Assembly: GCF_016132445.1 (NCBI RefSeq)
Contig: NZ_CP046056.1
Location: 1,798,001 to 1,862,000, forward strand
Source of the DNA: Venatoribacter cucullus
GTDB lineage: Bacteria; Pseudomonadota; Gammaproteobacteria; Pseudomonadales; Oceanobacteraceae
DNA length: 64,000 nucleotides
Direction: 5' to 3'
The translations under genes and the position numbers were made by a program. Positions 49,701-61,041 of this stretch are shown piece by piece; the first letter of the stretch is position 1, and each line of letters starts with the position of its first letter. The notes under the pieces are model-generated. The model had not been told where the DNA came from and ran no database searches. It was given only the letters and a program-made list of their open reading frames with translations.

Positions 49701-50207
49701 GCCGGCGGCTTCTTCCACGTACACCCGCAATTCTTCCGGCTTGGCTTCAATCAGGCGCGAGATCATGCCCTGTTCGATAATGGCGTAGGAGCGCGGCCCC
49801 AGGCCGGTACCGAGGAAAATATCGGTGATGTCTTTACGCCGGCACTTAGTGCCATTGAGGAAATACAGCGACTGGCCATCGCGCGACACCTGCCGGCGCA
49901 GGCTGATTTCGTTGTAGGCCGCGTACTCGCCTTTGAGGGTTTTGTCGCTGTTATCGAACACCAGCTCGACACTGGCTTTGCCGACCGGCTTACGTTCTGA
50001 CGAGCCGTTGAAAATAACGTCGGTCATGGCATCGCCACGCAGGTATTTGGCCGAGCTCTCGCCCATTACCCAGCGTACCGCGTCGATGGTGTTGGATTTG
50101 CCGCAACCGTTGGGGCCGACAATACCGGTCATATTGGTATTGAACGGGACGGTGGTGGGGTCCACGAAAGATTTAAAGCCGGCGAGTTTGATGGCCTTAA
50201 GACGCAT
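46701..50207 (-). CDS. smc: Chromosome segregation ATPase SMC
   Basis: SMC dimers, with ScpAB, organise and segregate the chromosome. The 1,168-residue protein has Walker A GPNGCGKSNT (31-40), a Q-loop and ARAC-type head, two long coiled coils (about 170-500 and 680-1010), the hinge between them (LEVEAGWERAV-type region through VITPDGIWLGR), and the C-terminal signature LLSGGEKALTAIALVF with Walker B CMLDEVDAPLDD. The start MRLKAIKLAGFKSF at 50207 overlaps the gntR stop by 11 bases. Presence of SMC rather than MukB argues against Enterobacterales/Vibrionales. Confidence 0.97.
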   Translation of the reverse strand: MRLKAIKLAGFKSFVDPTTVPFNTNMTGIVGPNGCGKSNTIDAVRWVMGESSAKYLRGDAMTDVIFNGSSERKPVGKASVELVFDNSDKTLKGEYAAYNEISLRRQVSRDGQSLYFLNGTKCRRKDITDIFLGTGLGPRSYAIIEQGMISRLIEAKPEELRVYVEEAAGISKYKERRRETENRMRRTHENLERLQDIREELERQLSHLQRQAQAAEKYKELKAQERQKKAQLQALKWQALDADYRERELQIARHETRFEEQMAAQRAADAAIEGLRLDHQQRSDEFNQAQSKYYEVGAQIARQEQKLEHQAQLSLQLDRDLADAEKAIFDSQRALEEDQLQRETLSEELMMLEPELEMLLAEQEESALHLLEAEEAQARWQDDWDAFTQRASEPTRQAEVAQTRMQATEQQLARLDQQIRRLQEELQQLQDNPEREEIQLLAEEVSEQELQADSQQERLDTLQEQTQSAREQLEALRTQRDDGKARLSQMLNRKATLDALQKAALGQGSEAVSHWLESHQLARKPRLAEQLQVEAGWERAVETVLGNYLQAVMIDQLDPAQHWLGSFKEGQLTLWQNQPTSGNTAAPGSLLAKVQSKQDISGLLAGVKTAPDLAQALAMRSAISAQESVITPDGIWLGRSWLRVARAADGEGGVLARQQELEVLDDQIEELDIQVEEWDADLDAAQLRQRSLEQQRDTAQREQQQVAQKLITLKSQLSGKQARAEQFALRGDKLRTEVAELQELQALEREQLEVLRLQWQEAMSAIDTDTDERERLQTRRQQVQQQLEQARQEGRAQQDRTHQLQLKVQTLKSREQGLQQAISRLAEQMQRLQERKAQILANQNRDHSADLDELKLQLEEMLERRMDAEQRMQAARHALEAVDSQLRQLEQARAEAENNALAVRNELEKVRMECQALDIRRQALIEQLQEEKLTLKDVLENMPEEANAADWQQELERIGERIQRLGAINLAAIEEYQVQSERKVYLDAQNDDLQKALTTLEGAIAKIDRETRTRFKETFDKMNAGLAELFPKVFGGGHAWLELTDEDMLSTGVAIMARPPGKKNSTIHLLSGGEKALTAIALVFSIFQLNPAPFCMLDEVDAPLDDANVGRYARLVKAMSEKVQFIYITHNKIAMEMASQLMGVTMHEPGVSRLVSVDVEEAAELIDQ

Positions 50208-50868
50208 GCGTCTGCTCCTGTGCCAGTGCGGCCAGTACCAGCGCGCGCTGATGCTGACCATAGGTTTCCACAACCGCCGGAATATTCTGCGGTTCACGTT
50301 TCAGTACGGCGTCCATCAGGCCGGCAAAAAAGCGGCTGGCGTATTCGGTTTCGCCGGGCGAATGCCGCACCGCCAGTGCGTAGGTGCGGTGAATGGCCGG
50401 CTGCAGGTCATTCAGTATCTGCGCCAGATAGGGGTTGTCTGCCAAAACCAGCGCCTGCTGCATCAGGCCAAAGCCCGCCTCAATAAAACCGGCTTTATCC
50501 TGGCCGGTACGCAGGCTCTGAATACGCTGCACCTGTTCGATCAGCGGCTGAATGCTCTGCTCATTCCAGTGCTGTGCCACTTTTTGCGCCAGCATAATCA
50601 GTAAGGTGACGTACAGATCATACAAGCTATGAATATGCTGCCCGGTAAGCTGCGCCACCACCGCACCCCGGCGCGGCAGGATATTAATAAGATGACGTTT
50701 TTCCAGAAGCAGTAACGCCTCGCGCACCGAACCGCGGCTGACGTTCAGTTCGTTCACCACCCGGCCTTCCTGAATACGCTCACCCGGCGCTAATTCGCCC
50801 TGAATAATGCGATTGGCCAGATGCCGGGCGATTTGCCCGGACAGGCTTTCAGTAGCCATTAAGCTCAT
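50197..50868 (-). CDS. GntR-family (FCD/FadR-type) transcriptional regulator
   Basis: The 223-residue protein has an N-terminal winged helix (about 8-70: LANRIIQGELAPGERIQEGRVV, SRGSVREALLLLEKRH) and an all-helical FCD ligand domain (75-215). The start MSLMATESL at 50868 is chosen; the longer frame to 50955 reads into the promoter. It is divergent from alkB and overlaps smc by 11 bases. The same alkB2 / gntR-smc order is known in P. aeruginosa, and GntR regulators accompany alkB2 in Alcanivorax. It probably represses alkB in response to an alkane-derived acid or acyl-CoA (inference). Confidence 0.9.
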   Translation of the reverse strand: MSLMATESLSGQIARHLANRIIQGELAPGERIQEGRVVNELNVSRGSVREALLLLEKRHLINILPRRGAVVAQLTGQHIHSLYDLYVTLLIMLAQKVAQHWNEQSIQPLIEQVQRIQSLRTGQDKAGFIEAGFGLMQQALVLADNPYLAQILNDLQPAIHRTYALAVRHSPGETEYASRFFAGLMDAVLKREPQNIPAVVETYGQHQRALVLAALAQEQTHAS

Positions 50869-50958
50869 GCTGTGGTGATTCCGTAGCGAAAAAAACGACA
50901 GCGATCTTAGCACACTATAGCGAAGCGCCGGGTAGGTCCGATTGGCTGGAATCAACCC

Positions 50959-50997
50959 TTGCCTGAGTTCTGCCGACCTCTTAAATTGTCAGACAAT
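50959..50997 (+). promoter_or_regulatory. alkB promoter with GntR-type operator
   Basis: The 13-base palindrome ATTGTC-A-GACAAT (50985-50997) has the TNGTNNNACNA form typical of FCD-type GntR operators. A possible promoter (TTGCCT 50959-50964, TAAATT 50982-50987, 17-base spacer) would place the palindrome over the -10/+1 region, a repressing position. The alkB ATG is 31 bases downstream and the divergent gntR start 116 bases away. Confidence 0.6.
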
Positions 50998-51028
50998 CCT
51001 ACAAAATAACAAGTAAGAGGACTTCGCT

Positions 51029-52150
51029 ATGCCATCTGCCGGCCACAGCCACTGGATGATTACCGTTAAAAAATACGCTTATCTGCTGGTGGTGATTCCA
51101 CCCGCTTTACTGTTGCTGTCGCAATGGCTGTGGCAGCACTTCGGTTACCCCGATCTGTTTGCCTTTCTGGTACTGGGGTTTGTCTTCGGTCTGATCCCGC
51201 TGCTGGATCATCTGGTCGGCCAGGATCCGGTGAATCCGGACGAACAGCAGGAAGTACCGCGTTTAAGCGAGGAGAAATTCTACCGGGTGCTGACGCTGCT
51301 GTGCCTGCCGATGCAACTGGCGACCATTGTCTGGGCCGGTCATGTGTTTATGACCACAGAGATGAGCTGGGTGGGGCAACTGGGCTGGCTGCTGTCGGTC
51401 GGTACCGTCGGCGGCATTGTCGCCATTAATGTTGGCCACGAACTGATCCATAAGGATCCACGCCTGGAGCAGTGGGCCGGTGGCGCCCTGCTGGCTTCGG
51501 TGTGCTATGCCGGCTTTAAAGTAGAGCACGTGCGCGGCCATCATGTGCATGTATCCACACCGGAAGATGCTTCGTCTTCCCGCTACGGCCAGAGCCTGTA
51601 TGCGTTTCTGCCCCAGGCTTATCTGCATAATTTCCTCAATGCCTGGAAACTGGAAGCCAAGCGTCTGCAGCACAAAGGTTTCTCTGCCGTCAGCTGGCGC
51701 AATGAACTGCTCTGGTGGTACGGCCTGAGCCTGCTGATGACCGCCGGTTGTGGGCTGCTGTGGGGCTGGATGGGGGTGTTGTACTTCGTGGCGCAGAGCT
51801 TCTTCGCCTTCTCACTGCTGGAAGTGATCAACTATGTGGAGCATTACGGCCTGCACCGCCGCAAACTGGAGAGTGGCCGCTACGAGCGACCGGATATCCA
51901 GCACTCCTGGAACAGCAACTTCCTGCTCACCAATCTGTTTCTGTTCCAGCTGCAGCGCCATTCGGACCACCATGCCTACCCGAAACGCCGCTATCAGGTG
52001 CTGCGCCACCATGATGAAAGCCCGCAGTTACCCAGCGGTTACGCCGCCATGGTGGTGCTGGCACTGATTCCGCCGCTGTGGTTCAAAGTGATGAACCCGC
52101 GCGTGGAAGGCTATTACCAGGGTGAAGAACACCAGCTGGCCAGCGCCTGA
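51029..52150 (+). CDS. alkB: Alkane 1-monooxygenase AlkB
   Basis: AlkB is the integral membrane di-iron enzyme that hydroxylates the terminal carbon of medium-chain n-alkanes using rubredoxin electrons. The 373-residue protein has about six membrane helices and all diagnostic motifs: HELIHK (137-142), EHVRGHH (166-172), NYVEHYG (268-274) and LQRHSDHHA (308-316). AAGAGG precedes the ATG. No rubredoxin gene lies within the window. It is divergent from the GntR gene and shares a palindrome with it. Confidence 0.97.
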   Translation: MPSAGHSHWMITVKKYAYLLVVIPPALLLLSQWLWQHFGYPDLFAFLVLGFVFGLIPLLDHLVGQDPVNPDEQQEVPRLSEEKFYRVLTLLCLPMQLATIVWAGHVFMTTEMSWVGQLGWLLSVGTVGGIVAINVGHELIHKDPRLEQWAGGALLASVCYAGFKVEHVRGHHVHVSTPEDASSSRYGQSLYAFLPQAYLHNFLNAWKLEAKRLQHKGFSAVSWRNELLWWYGLSLLMTAGCGLLWGWMGVLYFVAQSFFAFSLLEVINYVEHYGLHRRKLESGRYERPDIQHSWNSNFLLTNLFLFQLQRHSDHHAYPKRRYQVLRHHDESPQLPSGYAAMVVLALIPPLWFKVMNPRVEGYYQGEEHQLASA

Positions 52151-52179
52151 ATACGCCAGGCTGACGCGGTAATGCGGCG

Positions 52180-52800
52180 TCAGCTTTTCCAGCGTTCGGG
52201 CGAGTAGGAAAACACCGGCAGCGACCATTTCCAGCGAATGGCCGCCATGCGTAACAGCAGACCGGCGGAGAAAGACGCCAGCAGGTTAATATCGGGATCG
52301 GCGTGATGTTCCTGCAGGGTTAAATACAGAATGGCGACCAGCAACGACACGCTGGCGTAGAGTTCTTCGCGCAACACCTGCGGGGTGGAACCACAGAGCA
52401 CATCGCGCAGAATGCCACCAAAAATACCGGTAATCATGCCCGACATAATCACCACCGGGGTATCGTAATCCAGCCCCAGCGCGACGTTACAACCAATGAT
52501 GGTAAAGGCGATCAGGCCCATGCTGTCGAGCACCAGAAACAACTGATGCAGGCGGTGCATAAAACGCGCAATCACCATAGTGGCCAGACCTGCGGAAATG
52601 ACCAGATATATGTACATGGAGTGCTGCGTCCAGGTAACGGGATAATTACCCAGCAGAATGTCGCGTACGGTGCCGCCACCCAGGGCGGTAAGGAAAGCAA
52701 TAAAGGCAACGCCGAACATATCCATATTGCGGCGACCGGCGGTTAAGGCGCCGGACATGGCTTCAGCGGTAATGGCGATCAGATAGATAATGGTCAGCAT
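52180..52800 (-). CDS. TRIC/YicG (UPF0126) family channel, glycine-riboswitch controlled
   Basis: The 206-residue protein has about seven hydrophobic segments in two repeats with the UPF0126 motifs DMFGVAFIAFLTALGGGTVRD and GMITGIFGGILRDVLCG. Bacterial members are structurally related to trimeric intracellular cation channels. The start MLTIIYLIAITAEAM at 52800 is chosen; the frame to 52866 extends into the riboswitch. Control by a glycine riboswitch suggests a role in moving glycine or balancing its uptake, which is known genomic association rather than shown function. Confidence 0.9.
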   Translation of the reverse strand: MLTIIYLIAITAEAMSGALTAGRRNMDMFGVAFIAFLTALGGGTVRDILLGNYPVTWTQHSMYIYLVISAGLATMVIARFMHRLHQLFLVLDSMGLIAFTIIGCNVALGLDYDTPVVIMSGMITGIFGGILRDVLCGSTPQVLREELYASVSLLVAILYLTLQEHHADPDINLLASFSAGLLLRMAAIRWKWSLPVFSYSPERWKS

Positions 52801-52826
52801 ACAGAACCCTGTATATAAAGCTGCCA

Positions 52827-53013
52827 CTCCCCCTGTCCTGCTTACCTGAGAGTTTGACCGTACCACCCATGCGGTACAGCTTGCTCCTTCGGTGGGTGCT
52901 TGCGCACCTCTCTCCAGATGGCGATGTTGATATCCACAGTCCTGCAGCCTGAGCGTTTATGGGAGTTTGCGCCTTCGGCGGAGGCCGGGCGGCCTCTCTC
53001 TCCTGCGGAGGCC
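52827..53013 (-). ncRNA. Tandem glycine riboswitch (gcvT type)
   Basis: Two aptamers lie head to tail on the minus strand. Aptamer 1 (about 53013-52929) has GGAGAGAGAGG, CCGCCGAAGGCGCAA, GCTCAGGCTGCAGGACTG. Aptamer 2 (about 52918-52827) has TGGAGAGAGGTG, CACCGAAGGAGCAA, CTCTCAGGTAAGCAGGACAG. GGAGAG, CCGAAGG and CTCAGG/GGAC in order are the gcvT riboswitch hallmarks. The short gap between aptamers fits cooperative tandem binding. The TRIC-family start codon follows 27 bases later, so control is probably at translation initiation or a short switch region. Confidence 0.9.
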
Positions 53014-53046
53014 GCCATTCTAGCCATTTGCACGGGTTGCTGGCAA

Positions 53047-54654
53047 TCAGCTGGCCAGGCTTTCCTCAGTAACCGCCCGTAATCGCTGAATTAACGAGCG
53101 CACCTGGCGGATCTGCCCGGTCAGATCAGTCACCGCAGACCCCACGCCGCTGGTCAGACTGCAGGCCTGCTGCGCCAGCCGGCTGATGTCCACGACTTTA
53201 TCGGCGATATCGGCCGAAGCCACCCGCTGCTGTTCGACGGCGGTGGCAGTCTGGCCGCAGGCGTCGGCGATCTGATCAAAGTAACTGGCGGCTTCCGCCA
53301 GGGTGTGGTCAGAATCGGTGGCGTTATGCGCCGCATTGGCAGCGTGCTGATCACAGCGGGCCATGGCCGCCGTGGCTTCACTAACCGTAGCGGTAAAGCT
53401 TTCCAGGGTGCTGCGGATCTGTTCGGTCGATGAGCGGGTGCGCAGCGCCAGTGCCCGCACTTCATCGGCCACTACGGCAAAACCGCGACCGGCCTCACCG
53501 GCGCGGGCGGCTTCGATGGAGGCGTTCAACGCCAGCAAATTGGTTTGTTCGGTGATTTCGCCAATCACACTGAGGGCATCGGTTACCTCATGGCTGACCT
53601 GCACCAGATGCTCAATAGACCGGGTGGTCTGTTGTAATTCATGGGTCAGTTTATCCATGCCGCTGCAGGTGTCGCGCGCCAGCTCCTGACTGCGGGCGAC
53701 ACGCTGATGGGCAGCGCGGATACGTTCCAGCATGCTGCCGGCCTGTTCCGCCACTTCATTGTCGACCACCGTCATCTGTTCACAGGCGGCGGCAATGGAA
53801 TCGGTAGAGGACGACTGCTGATGCACGCTGGATTGCGCCTGCTCGCTGTTGCTGCTGACGGTATCCACGCCCTGCTCCAGCCGGCTGACCAGATCACAGA
53901 AGCGTTTCAGTACGGCGGCCATTTCGTCCTGCTGTTCCGTCAGGGACAGTTCAATACTGCCGATATCATCGCAGCGACCAGTAAACACCTGCTCGGCCAG
54001 CGGATCATCAATAAGACTGCGGGCCCGACGTACTGTGCGCCGGAAGGGCGCCATCAGCCACCAGCTGGCACCGGCCGCGGCCGCCCCCATCAGGGTCCAG
54101 AGCAATAACACCTGCCACAGCGGCCCAGTGAGTAATTGCAGAGCACCGGTGACCGGAACAAAGAGCGCCAGCAACGCCAGCCGCAGCGATAAGGGTAACG
54201 CCCGGCGCAGCGCCAGTGGCGGTAACGGCCCATGGCCAGGCTGATTCTTACTGATGCCCGCATACAGACGCTCGGCGCGCTGACGCGCCGGTGTTTCCAG
54301 CCAGGCTCGGATGGATTGCAGTTCCAGAATATTACCGGCGTTATCGAGAATCGGAATCACATAGGCCCGCACCCAGTAATAATCGCCGTTTTTACAGCGG
54401 TTTTTGACCGCACCCAGCCAGCTTTTTCCCTGCTGCAGGCGCTGCCACATCTGCAGATAAGCCGCCCGTGGCATATCCGGATGGCGCACAATATTGTGCG
54501 CCTGGCCCAATAACTCCTCACGGGAAAAGCCGCTGATGGCGACGAATTCCTCATTGATATGAGTGATGTGTCCGCTGGCGTCGGTGGTCGACAGAATGTT
54601 TGCTCCGGCAGAGACTTCAATTTCCTGCCCGGTTACCGGTGTGTTAACCCGCAT
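53047..54654 (-). CDS. Aer-like methyl-accepting chemotaxis protein with PAS domain
   Basis: The 535-residue receptor has an N-terminal PAS domain (about 20-130; [43 protein letters not shown]) typical of Aer redox/energy sensors. Two adjacent membrane helices follow (about 172-215), then a HAMP-like linker and the MCP signalling hairpin with [19 protein letters not shown]. The start [14 protein letters not shown] has AAGGAG six bases upstream. It should sense redox state or an internal ligand; cofactor binding cannot be seen from sequence. Glycine riboswitch sequence lies just downstream. Confidence 0.92.
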   Translation of the reverse strand: MRVNTPVTGQEIEVSAGANILSTTDASGHITHINEEFVAISGFSREELLGQAHNIVRHPDMPRAAYLQMWQRLQQGKSWLGAVKNRCKNGDYYWVRAYVIPILDNAGNILELQSIRAWLETPARQRAERLYAGISKNQPGHGPLPPLALRRALPLSLRLALLALFVPVTGALQLLTGPLWQVLLLWTLMGAAAAGASWWLMAPFRRTVRRARSLIDDPLAEQVFTGRCDDIGSIELSLTEQQDEMAAVLKRFCDLVSRLEQGVDTVSSNSEQAQSSVHQQSSSTDSIAAACEQMTVVDNEVAEQAGSMLERIRAAHQRVARSQELARDTCSGMDKLTHELQQTTRSIEHLVQVSHEVTDALSVIGEITEQTNLLALNASIEAARAGEAGRGFAVVADEVRALALRTRSSTEQIRSTLESFTATVSEATAAMARCDQHAANAAHNATDSDHTLAEAASYFDQIADACGQTATAVEQQRVASADIADKVVDISRLAQQACSLTSGVGSAVTDLTGQIRQVRSLIQRLRAVTEESLAS

Positions 54655-54873
54655 GCGCCACTCCTTAGTCTGCACGCTGCCGCGCGCCGGCCGTGCTCTG
54701 TATATTGTTGTTATTGCTTTCAATGCCGGGCACATCGCCCCGGCGATACCCATACAATTTGTACCGGTTTTTATTAAAGATGAAAGACCTTATAAAAGCA
54801 AAGGACAAAAAAGAAGGCGAATCCACAAAGTGAACACTGTGGTTTTATTGTTCAGAAATAAGCAAAAAAAGCT

Positions 54874-54900
54874 AAAAAAAAGGCCCGTCGATGACGGGCC
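54874..54900 (-). terminator. Rho-independent terminator of the fghA transcript
   Basis: On the minus strand GGCCCGTC, loop ATC, GACGGGCC is followed by eight T. It lies 21 bases past the fghA stop. Confidence 0.9.
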
Positions 54901-54921
54901 GGCAAAGATAATCAGCAGGAC

Positions 54922-55767
54922 TCAGGCCTGCTGCAGATAGCGGGCATGAAAGCGCAGATGCTCTTCAATAAACGAGGCAATAAAGTAATAGCTGTGGTCA
55001 TAGCCCGGCTGCCGGCGCAGGGTCAGCGGAAAACCCGAACGCTGCGCGGCCTGCTCCAGCGCCTCTGGTTGTAACTGTTCCGGCAGGAACTGATCGGCCT
55101 CGCCCTGATCCACCAGCGCCGGCAAGGTTGCCTTGCTGGCGGCCATCAGCACGCTGGCATCGTAGGCCTGCCACGCGCTCTGATCCTCACCCAGATAAGC
55201 CGTAAAGGCTTGCTGACCCCAGGGGCAGTTAACCGGGTTGCTGATCGGGCTGAACGCCGACACCGAGCAATAGCGTTGCGCATTCCGCAGGGCAATCACC
55301 AGCGCACCGTGGCCGCCCATGGAATGACCGGCAATGGCGCGGCGCTGGCTGACCGGAAATTCCGATTCAATTAAGGCCGGCAATTCATCGACGATGTAGT
55401 CGTACATACGGTAATGCGCGGTCCAGGGCTGCTGAGTGGCATTCACATAGAAACCCGCGCCCTGACCCAGGTCATACTGCCCCGGTGCATCGGCCACGCC
55501 CTCACCGCGCGGGCTGGTATCGGGGGCGACAATGGCGATGCCCAGCTCAGCAGCCAGGCGCTGGGCGCCGGCTTTCTGCATAAAGTTTTCGTCGGTACAG
55601 GTTAAACCCGACAACCAGTACAGCACCGGCACCGGGTTATCGGCACTGGCCTGCGGCGGCAGATAGATGGCAAAACGCATGGGGCAATTCAGCACCGCAG
55701 AGTCGTGCTGGTATTGGCGGTGCCAGCCACCGAAGCTTTTGTTTTCACTGACAGGTTGTAATGACAT
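54922..55767 (-). CDS. fghA: S-formylglutathione hydrolase
   Basis: FghA splits S-formylglutathione to formate and glutathione, the second step of glutathione-dependent formaldehyde detoxification. The 281-residue alpha/beta hydrolase has [17 protein letters not shown], the nucleophile motif [10 protein letters not shown], the Asp in DQGEADQFL and the His in [10 protein letters not shown]. It follows adhC on the same strand with a 69-base gap holding a hairpin, and ends at a good terminator. Confidence 0.95.
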   Translation of the reverse strand: MSLQPVSENKSFGGWHRQYQHDSAVLNCPMRFAIYLPPQASADNPVPVLYWLSGLTCTDENFMQKAGAQRLAAELGIAIVAPDTSPRGEGVADAPGQYDLGQGAGFYVNATQQPWTAHYRMYDYIVDELPALIESEFPVSQRRAIAGHSMGGHGALVIALRNAQRYCSVSAFSPISNPVNCPWGQQAFTAYLGEDQSAWQAYDASVLMAASKATLPALVDQGEADQFLPEQLQPEALEQAAQRSGFPLTLRRQPGYDHSYYFIASFIEEHLRFHARYLQQA

Positions 55768-55794
55768 ACAGCCTCCATCGGTTATAAAAACGGC

Positions 55795-55816
55795 AACGAC
55801 CGCCGCAGCGGTCGTT
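55795..55816 (-). other. Intercistronic hairpin between adhC and fghA
   Basis: AACGACCGC and GCGGTCGTT pair perfectly around a four-base loop. Without a T tract it is more likely an mRNA-processing or stability hairpin than a full terminator. Confidence 0.5.
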
Positions 55817-55836
55817 GTTCTGGCCGCCGGGCGTTA

Positions 55837-56976
<1,140 letters not shown>

Positions 56977-57101
56977 TCAGCCGACTATTGTAGACGGCAT
57001 GGGTCAGGATAAAACCCTGTTAATACGAAATATGAATTACACCCACGCAATAATCCCCGGCCTGCACTTTACCTGCTACTCAAAAGCCAAACGACAGACA
57101 C

Positions 57102-57128
57102 AAAAAAACCGGCCGGAGCCGGTTTTTT
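57102..57128. terminator. Rho-independent terminator downstream of fadA (bidirectional form)
   Basis: AACCGGC and GCCGGTT pair around CGGA, with A on one side and T on the other. The intended transcript is fadBA (minus strand); the 125-base element at 57136 now separates fadA's stop from it. Bases 56959-57101, the rest of this 302-base gap, hold nothing I recognise beyond the expected adhC leader. Confidence 0.88.
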
Positions 57129-57135
57129 ACATACG

Positions 57136-57260
57136 AGTTCTGGGCGTCGTGAGCGATGGTCAGCCGCGGCGAAGATCATCGAGCAGGCGCAGTGTAGTTA
57201 ACTACATGAGCACTGCGAGATGGTCTTCAACAAAGGCTGACCGAGCGCAACAGCCCAGAA
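57136..57260. mobile_element. 125-bp near-palindromic element with 9-bp target duplication
   Basis: The element is an imperfect inverted repeat along its length: TTCTGGGC with GCCCAGAA at the ends, GGTCAGCC with GGCTGACC, GAAGATCATC with GATGGTCTTC, CGCAGTG with CACTGCG, and the central palindrome TGTAGTTAACTACA. TTACATACG occurs on both sides (57127-57135 and 57261-57269). The right copy contains the fadA stop codon, so the element inserted at that point and duplicated nine bases. It has no coding capacity and is ERIC/MITE-like; I do not recognise the family. Confidence 0.85.
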
Positions 57261-58439
<1,179 letters not shown>

Positions 58440-58460
58440 TTAATTCTCCTCGTGCGCCAA

Positions 58461-60608
58461 TTAACCGAAGTAGCTTTCGCCGTTCGCAGCCATTTCACGC
58501 ATACGATCGGTTGGTTTGTACAGGTTGCCAAGGCTCGCGAACTTGTCACACAGAGCAACGAAGTTAGCCATACCCACGGTGTCCATGTAACGGCAAGCAC
58601 CGCCACGGAACGGAGGGAAACCAATACCAAAGATCAGACCCATGTCGGCTTCGTTCGGAGTATCAACGATGCCTTCTTCCAGACAGCGGGCGATCTCGAT
58701 GCACATCGGAATCATGCAGCGGGCAATAATTTCTTCGGCGTCGTACTCTTTACGCTCGGCCACAACCGGAGCGATCAGGTCGTAAGCAGCCTGGTCAACC
58801 ACTTTCTTCGGCTTGCCTTTCTTGTCGGTTTCGTACTTGTAGAAACCAACGCCGTTCTTCTGACCGTAGCGTTTGTTTTCGTACATCACTTCCATAGCAG
58901 ACTTGAAGTCAGCCTTCATACGGTCCGGGAAGCCTTCCGCCATTACTTCGTTGGCGTGTACACCGGTGTCGATACCCACTACGTCCAGCAGGTAAGCCGG
59001 GCCCATCGGGAAGCCGAATTTTTCCATCACTTTGTCAACGGCCTGGAAGTCAGCACCGTCACGCAGCAGGCCAGCAAAACCAGCGAAGTATGGGAACAGT
59101 ACGCGGTTTACCAGGAAGCCCGGGCAATCGTTTACCACGATCGGGGTTTTGCCCATAGCAGTGGCGTAAGCAACCACAGTGGCAACGGCTTCTTCAGAGG
59201 TTTTCTTGCCCCGGATAATTTCAACCAGCGGCATCATGTGTACCGGGTTGAAGAAGTGCATACCGAGGAAGTTTTCCGGACGCTTCAGGTCAGCCGCCAG
59301 CAGGTCGATGCTGATGGTTGAGGTGTTGGACGTGATGATGGTCTCTTCGCGAACTTTGTCTTCCAGTTCGGCCAGTACCATTTTCTTCACTTTCGGGTTT
59401 TCAACAACGGCTTCCACGACAGTGTCGACGTCATTGAATTCCGCGTAAGACAGGGTCGGACGGATGCGGTTCAGCACGTCACCCATTTCCAGCGGCTTCA
59501 TGCGTTTTTTCTCAACGCGCTTGGCCAGCAGTTTGTTCGCTTCAGACAGGCCCAGCTCGATACCGGCTTCGGCGATGTCTTTCATCATGATCGGAGTGCC
59601 TTTCAGGGCAGACTGATAGGCGATACCGCCACCCATGATGCCAGCGCCCAGTACGGCCGCTTTTTTGGTCGGCTTAGCGGTTTTACCGTAAACCTTGGCT
59701 TTTTTCTTCAGCAGCTGATCGTTCATGAACAGACCGATCAGAGCCTGGGATTCAGTGGTCTTAGCCAGTTTGGCGAAACCTTTGGCTTCTGCTTCCAGCG
59801 CCTTATCACGGCCCTGACCAGCGGCTTTCTGCATGGTTTTGATCGCTTCGATCGGTGCCGGGTACTGACCTTTGGTCTGACCAGCCACGAAACCTTTAGC
59901 GGTTTCAAAAACCATCATGCTTTCCATGGCGTTGAGTTTCAGCTTGGCTTTCTTCTCTTCGCGACGGGCTTGCCAGTTCAGTTCACCGGCAATAGCAGAC
60001 TGCAGCATGGCAACAGCGGCTTCACGCAGCTTGTCAGCAGCAACCACGGCATCCACAGCACCATCTTTCAGGGCTTTGTCGGCACGGTTTTCAGCGCCCA
60101 TGCAGATCCATTCGATAGCGTTATCAGCACCGATAACACGCGGCAGACGCACAGTACCACCGAAGCCTGGCATCAGGCCCAGCTTCACTTCCGGCAGACC
60201 GACTTTGGCTTTGTCAGACATAACGCGCAGGTCAGAGGCCAGACACATTTCAAAACCGCCACCCAGAGCGATACCGTTGATGGCAGTCAGGGTCGGAACC
60301 GGCAGATCTTCAAAGGCGTTGAAGATAACGTTGGCCTGAGCAACCCAGGCAGCAATTTCTTCTTCGCTTTTCTTGAATGCGTCGCCGAATTCGGTGATGT
60401 CGGCGCCAACGATAAATACGTCTTTACCGGAAGTTACCAGTACGCCTTTAACATCGCTGTTGCCCTGCACTGCAGCCACGGCGGCTTGCAGGTCTTCGAG
60501 GGTTACGCGGTTAAATTTGTTGACTGAGTCGCCTTGCAGATCGAATTTCAGTTCGGCGATGCCGCCTTCGATCATATTTACCGTGATGGCTTTACCTTCG
60601 TAAATCAT
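58461..60608 (-). CDS. fadB: Fatty acid oxidation complex alpha subunit FadB
   Basis: FadB carries enoyl-CoA hydratase, 3-hydroxyacyl-CoA dehydrogenase and isomerase activities. The 715-residue protein has an N-terminal crotonase domain ([31 protein letters not shown]), the NAD-binding motif [15 protein letters not shown], and dehydrogenase signatures ([24 protein letters not shown]). The ATG at 60608 has GGAGA seven bases upstream; a TTG directly before it is an unlikely start. The length equals that of Pseudomonas FadB. A PsrA-like operator lies about 100 bases upstream. Confidence 0.97.
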   Translation of the reverse strand: MIYEGKAITVNMIEGGIAELKFDLQGDSVNKFNRVTLEDLQAAVAAVQGNSDVKGVLVTSGKDVFIVGADITEFGDAFKKSEEEIAAWVAQANVIFNAFEDLPVPTLTAINGIALGGGFEMCLASDLRVMSDKAKVGLPEVKLGLMPGFGGTVRLPRVIGADNAIEWICMGAENRADKALKDGAVDAVVAADKLREAAVAMLQSAIAGELNWQARREEKKAKLKLNAMESMMVFETAKGFVAGQTKGQYPAPIEAIKTMQKAAGQGRDKALEAEAKGFAKLAKTTESQALIGLFMNDQLLKKKAKVYGKTAKPTKKAAVLGAGIMGGGIAYQSALKGTPIMMKDIAEAGIELGLSEANKLLAKRVEKKRMKPLEMGDVLNRIRPTLSYAEFNDVDTVVEAVVENPKVKKMVLAELEDKVREETIITSNTSTISIDLLAADLKRPENFLGMHFFNPVHMMPLVEIIRGKKTSEEAVATVVAYATAMGKTPIVVNDCPGFLVNRVLFPYFAGFAGLLRDGADFQAVDKVMEKFGFPMGPAYLLDVVGIDTGVHANEVMAEGFPDRMKADFKSAMEVMYENKRYGQKNGVGFYKYETDKKGKPKKVVDQAAYDLIAPVVAERKEYDAEEIIARCMIPMCIEIARCLEEGIVDTPNEADMGLIFGIGFPPFRGGACRYMDTVGMANFVALCDKFASLGNLYKPTDRMREMAANGESYFG

Positions 60609-60711
60609 CAACTGATCTCCACATGGTGGTTAGCTTTGGAGCTGAACAGCAAGCCGTTCAGCATTCTGCCGGTTGGTGAAACAATGCCCAGACTGTTTAA
60701 AAAACAAACAA

Positions 60712-60729
60712 TTCATACGAGCGTTTGAA
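60712..60729 (-). promoter_or_regulatory. PsrA-like operator upstream of fadBA
   Basis: TTCATAC-GAGC-GTTTGAA is an 18-base inverted repeat with one mismatch and matches the CAAAC-N4-GTTTG form of PsrA, the TetR-type fatty-acid-responsive repressor of fadBA in Pseudomonas. It lies 104 bases before the fadB start. Confidence 0.5.
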
Positions 60730-61041
60730 TCTGAGTGGCACACATTCTTAGAAAGCCGCCTTAAAGTCAAGAGAAGGGCGGTAATTGCTGCCGCTGCTGA
60801 CGCGTCTGACCGGCGTTTGTGTCACATCGGGCCTGCATCATACCAGCCCCGGCACAGCGCCGGATGTTTTTCTGTGTGCGCTGGCGGCGGTACAGACGAC
60901 CGGCACAGACGACACCCAGTCTTTTTTTGTTACAGTTTGTAATGTGCTATAGGGTTCGTTTACCCTATCTCATACACTCAGCTCAGATGGCTGTCTGTAT
61001 GCGGTCAGCTGCACCATAAAAACAATAAAGAAGAAGCAACT
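60730..61041. other. Intergenic region between fadBA and the secreted helical protein gene
   Basis: The full gap between the two divergent genes is 433 bases (60609-61041). Apart from the PsrA-like site I see only weak promoter-like hexamers for the plus-strand gene (TTGTTA at 60927 and TATAGG at 60948, 15 bases apart) and a small GCCCCGGC-type hairpin near 60845. No open frame or RNA signature is convincing. Confidence 0.4.
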
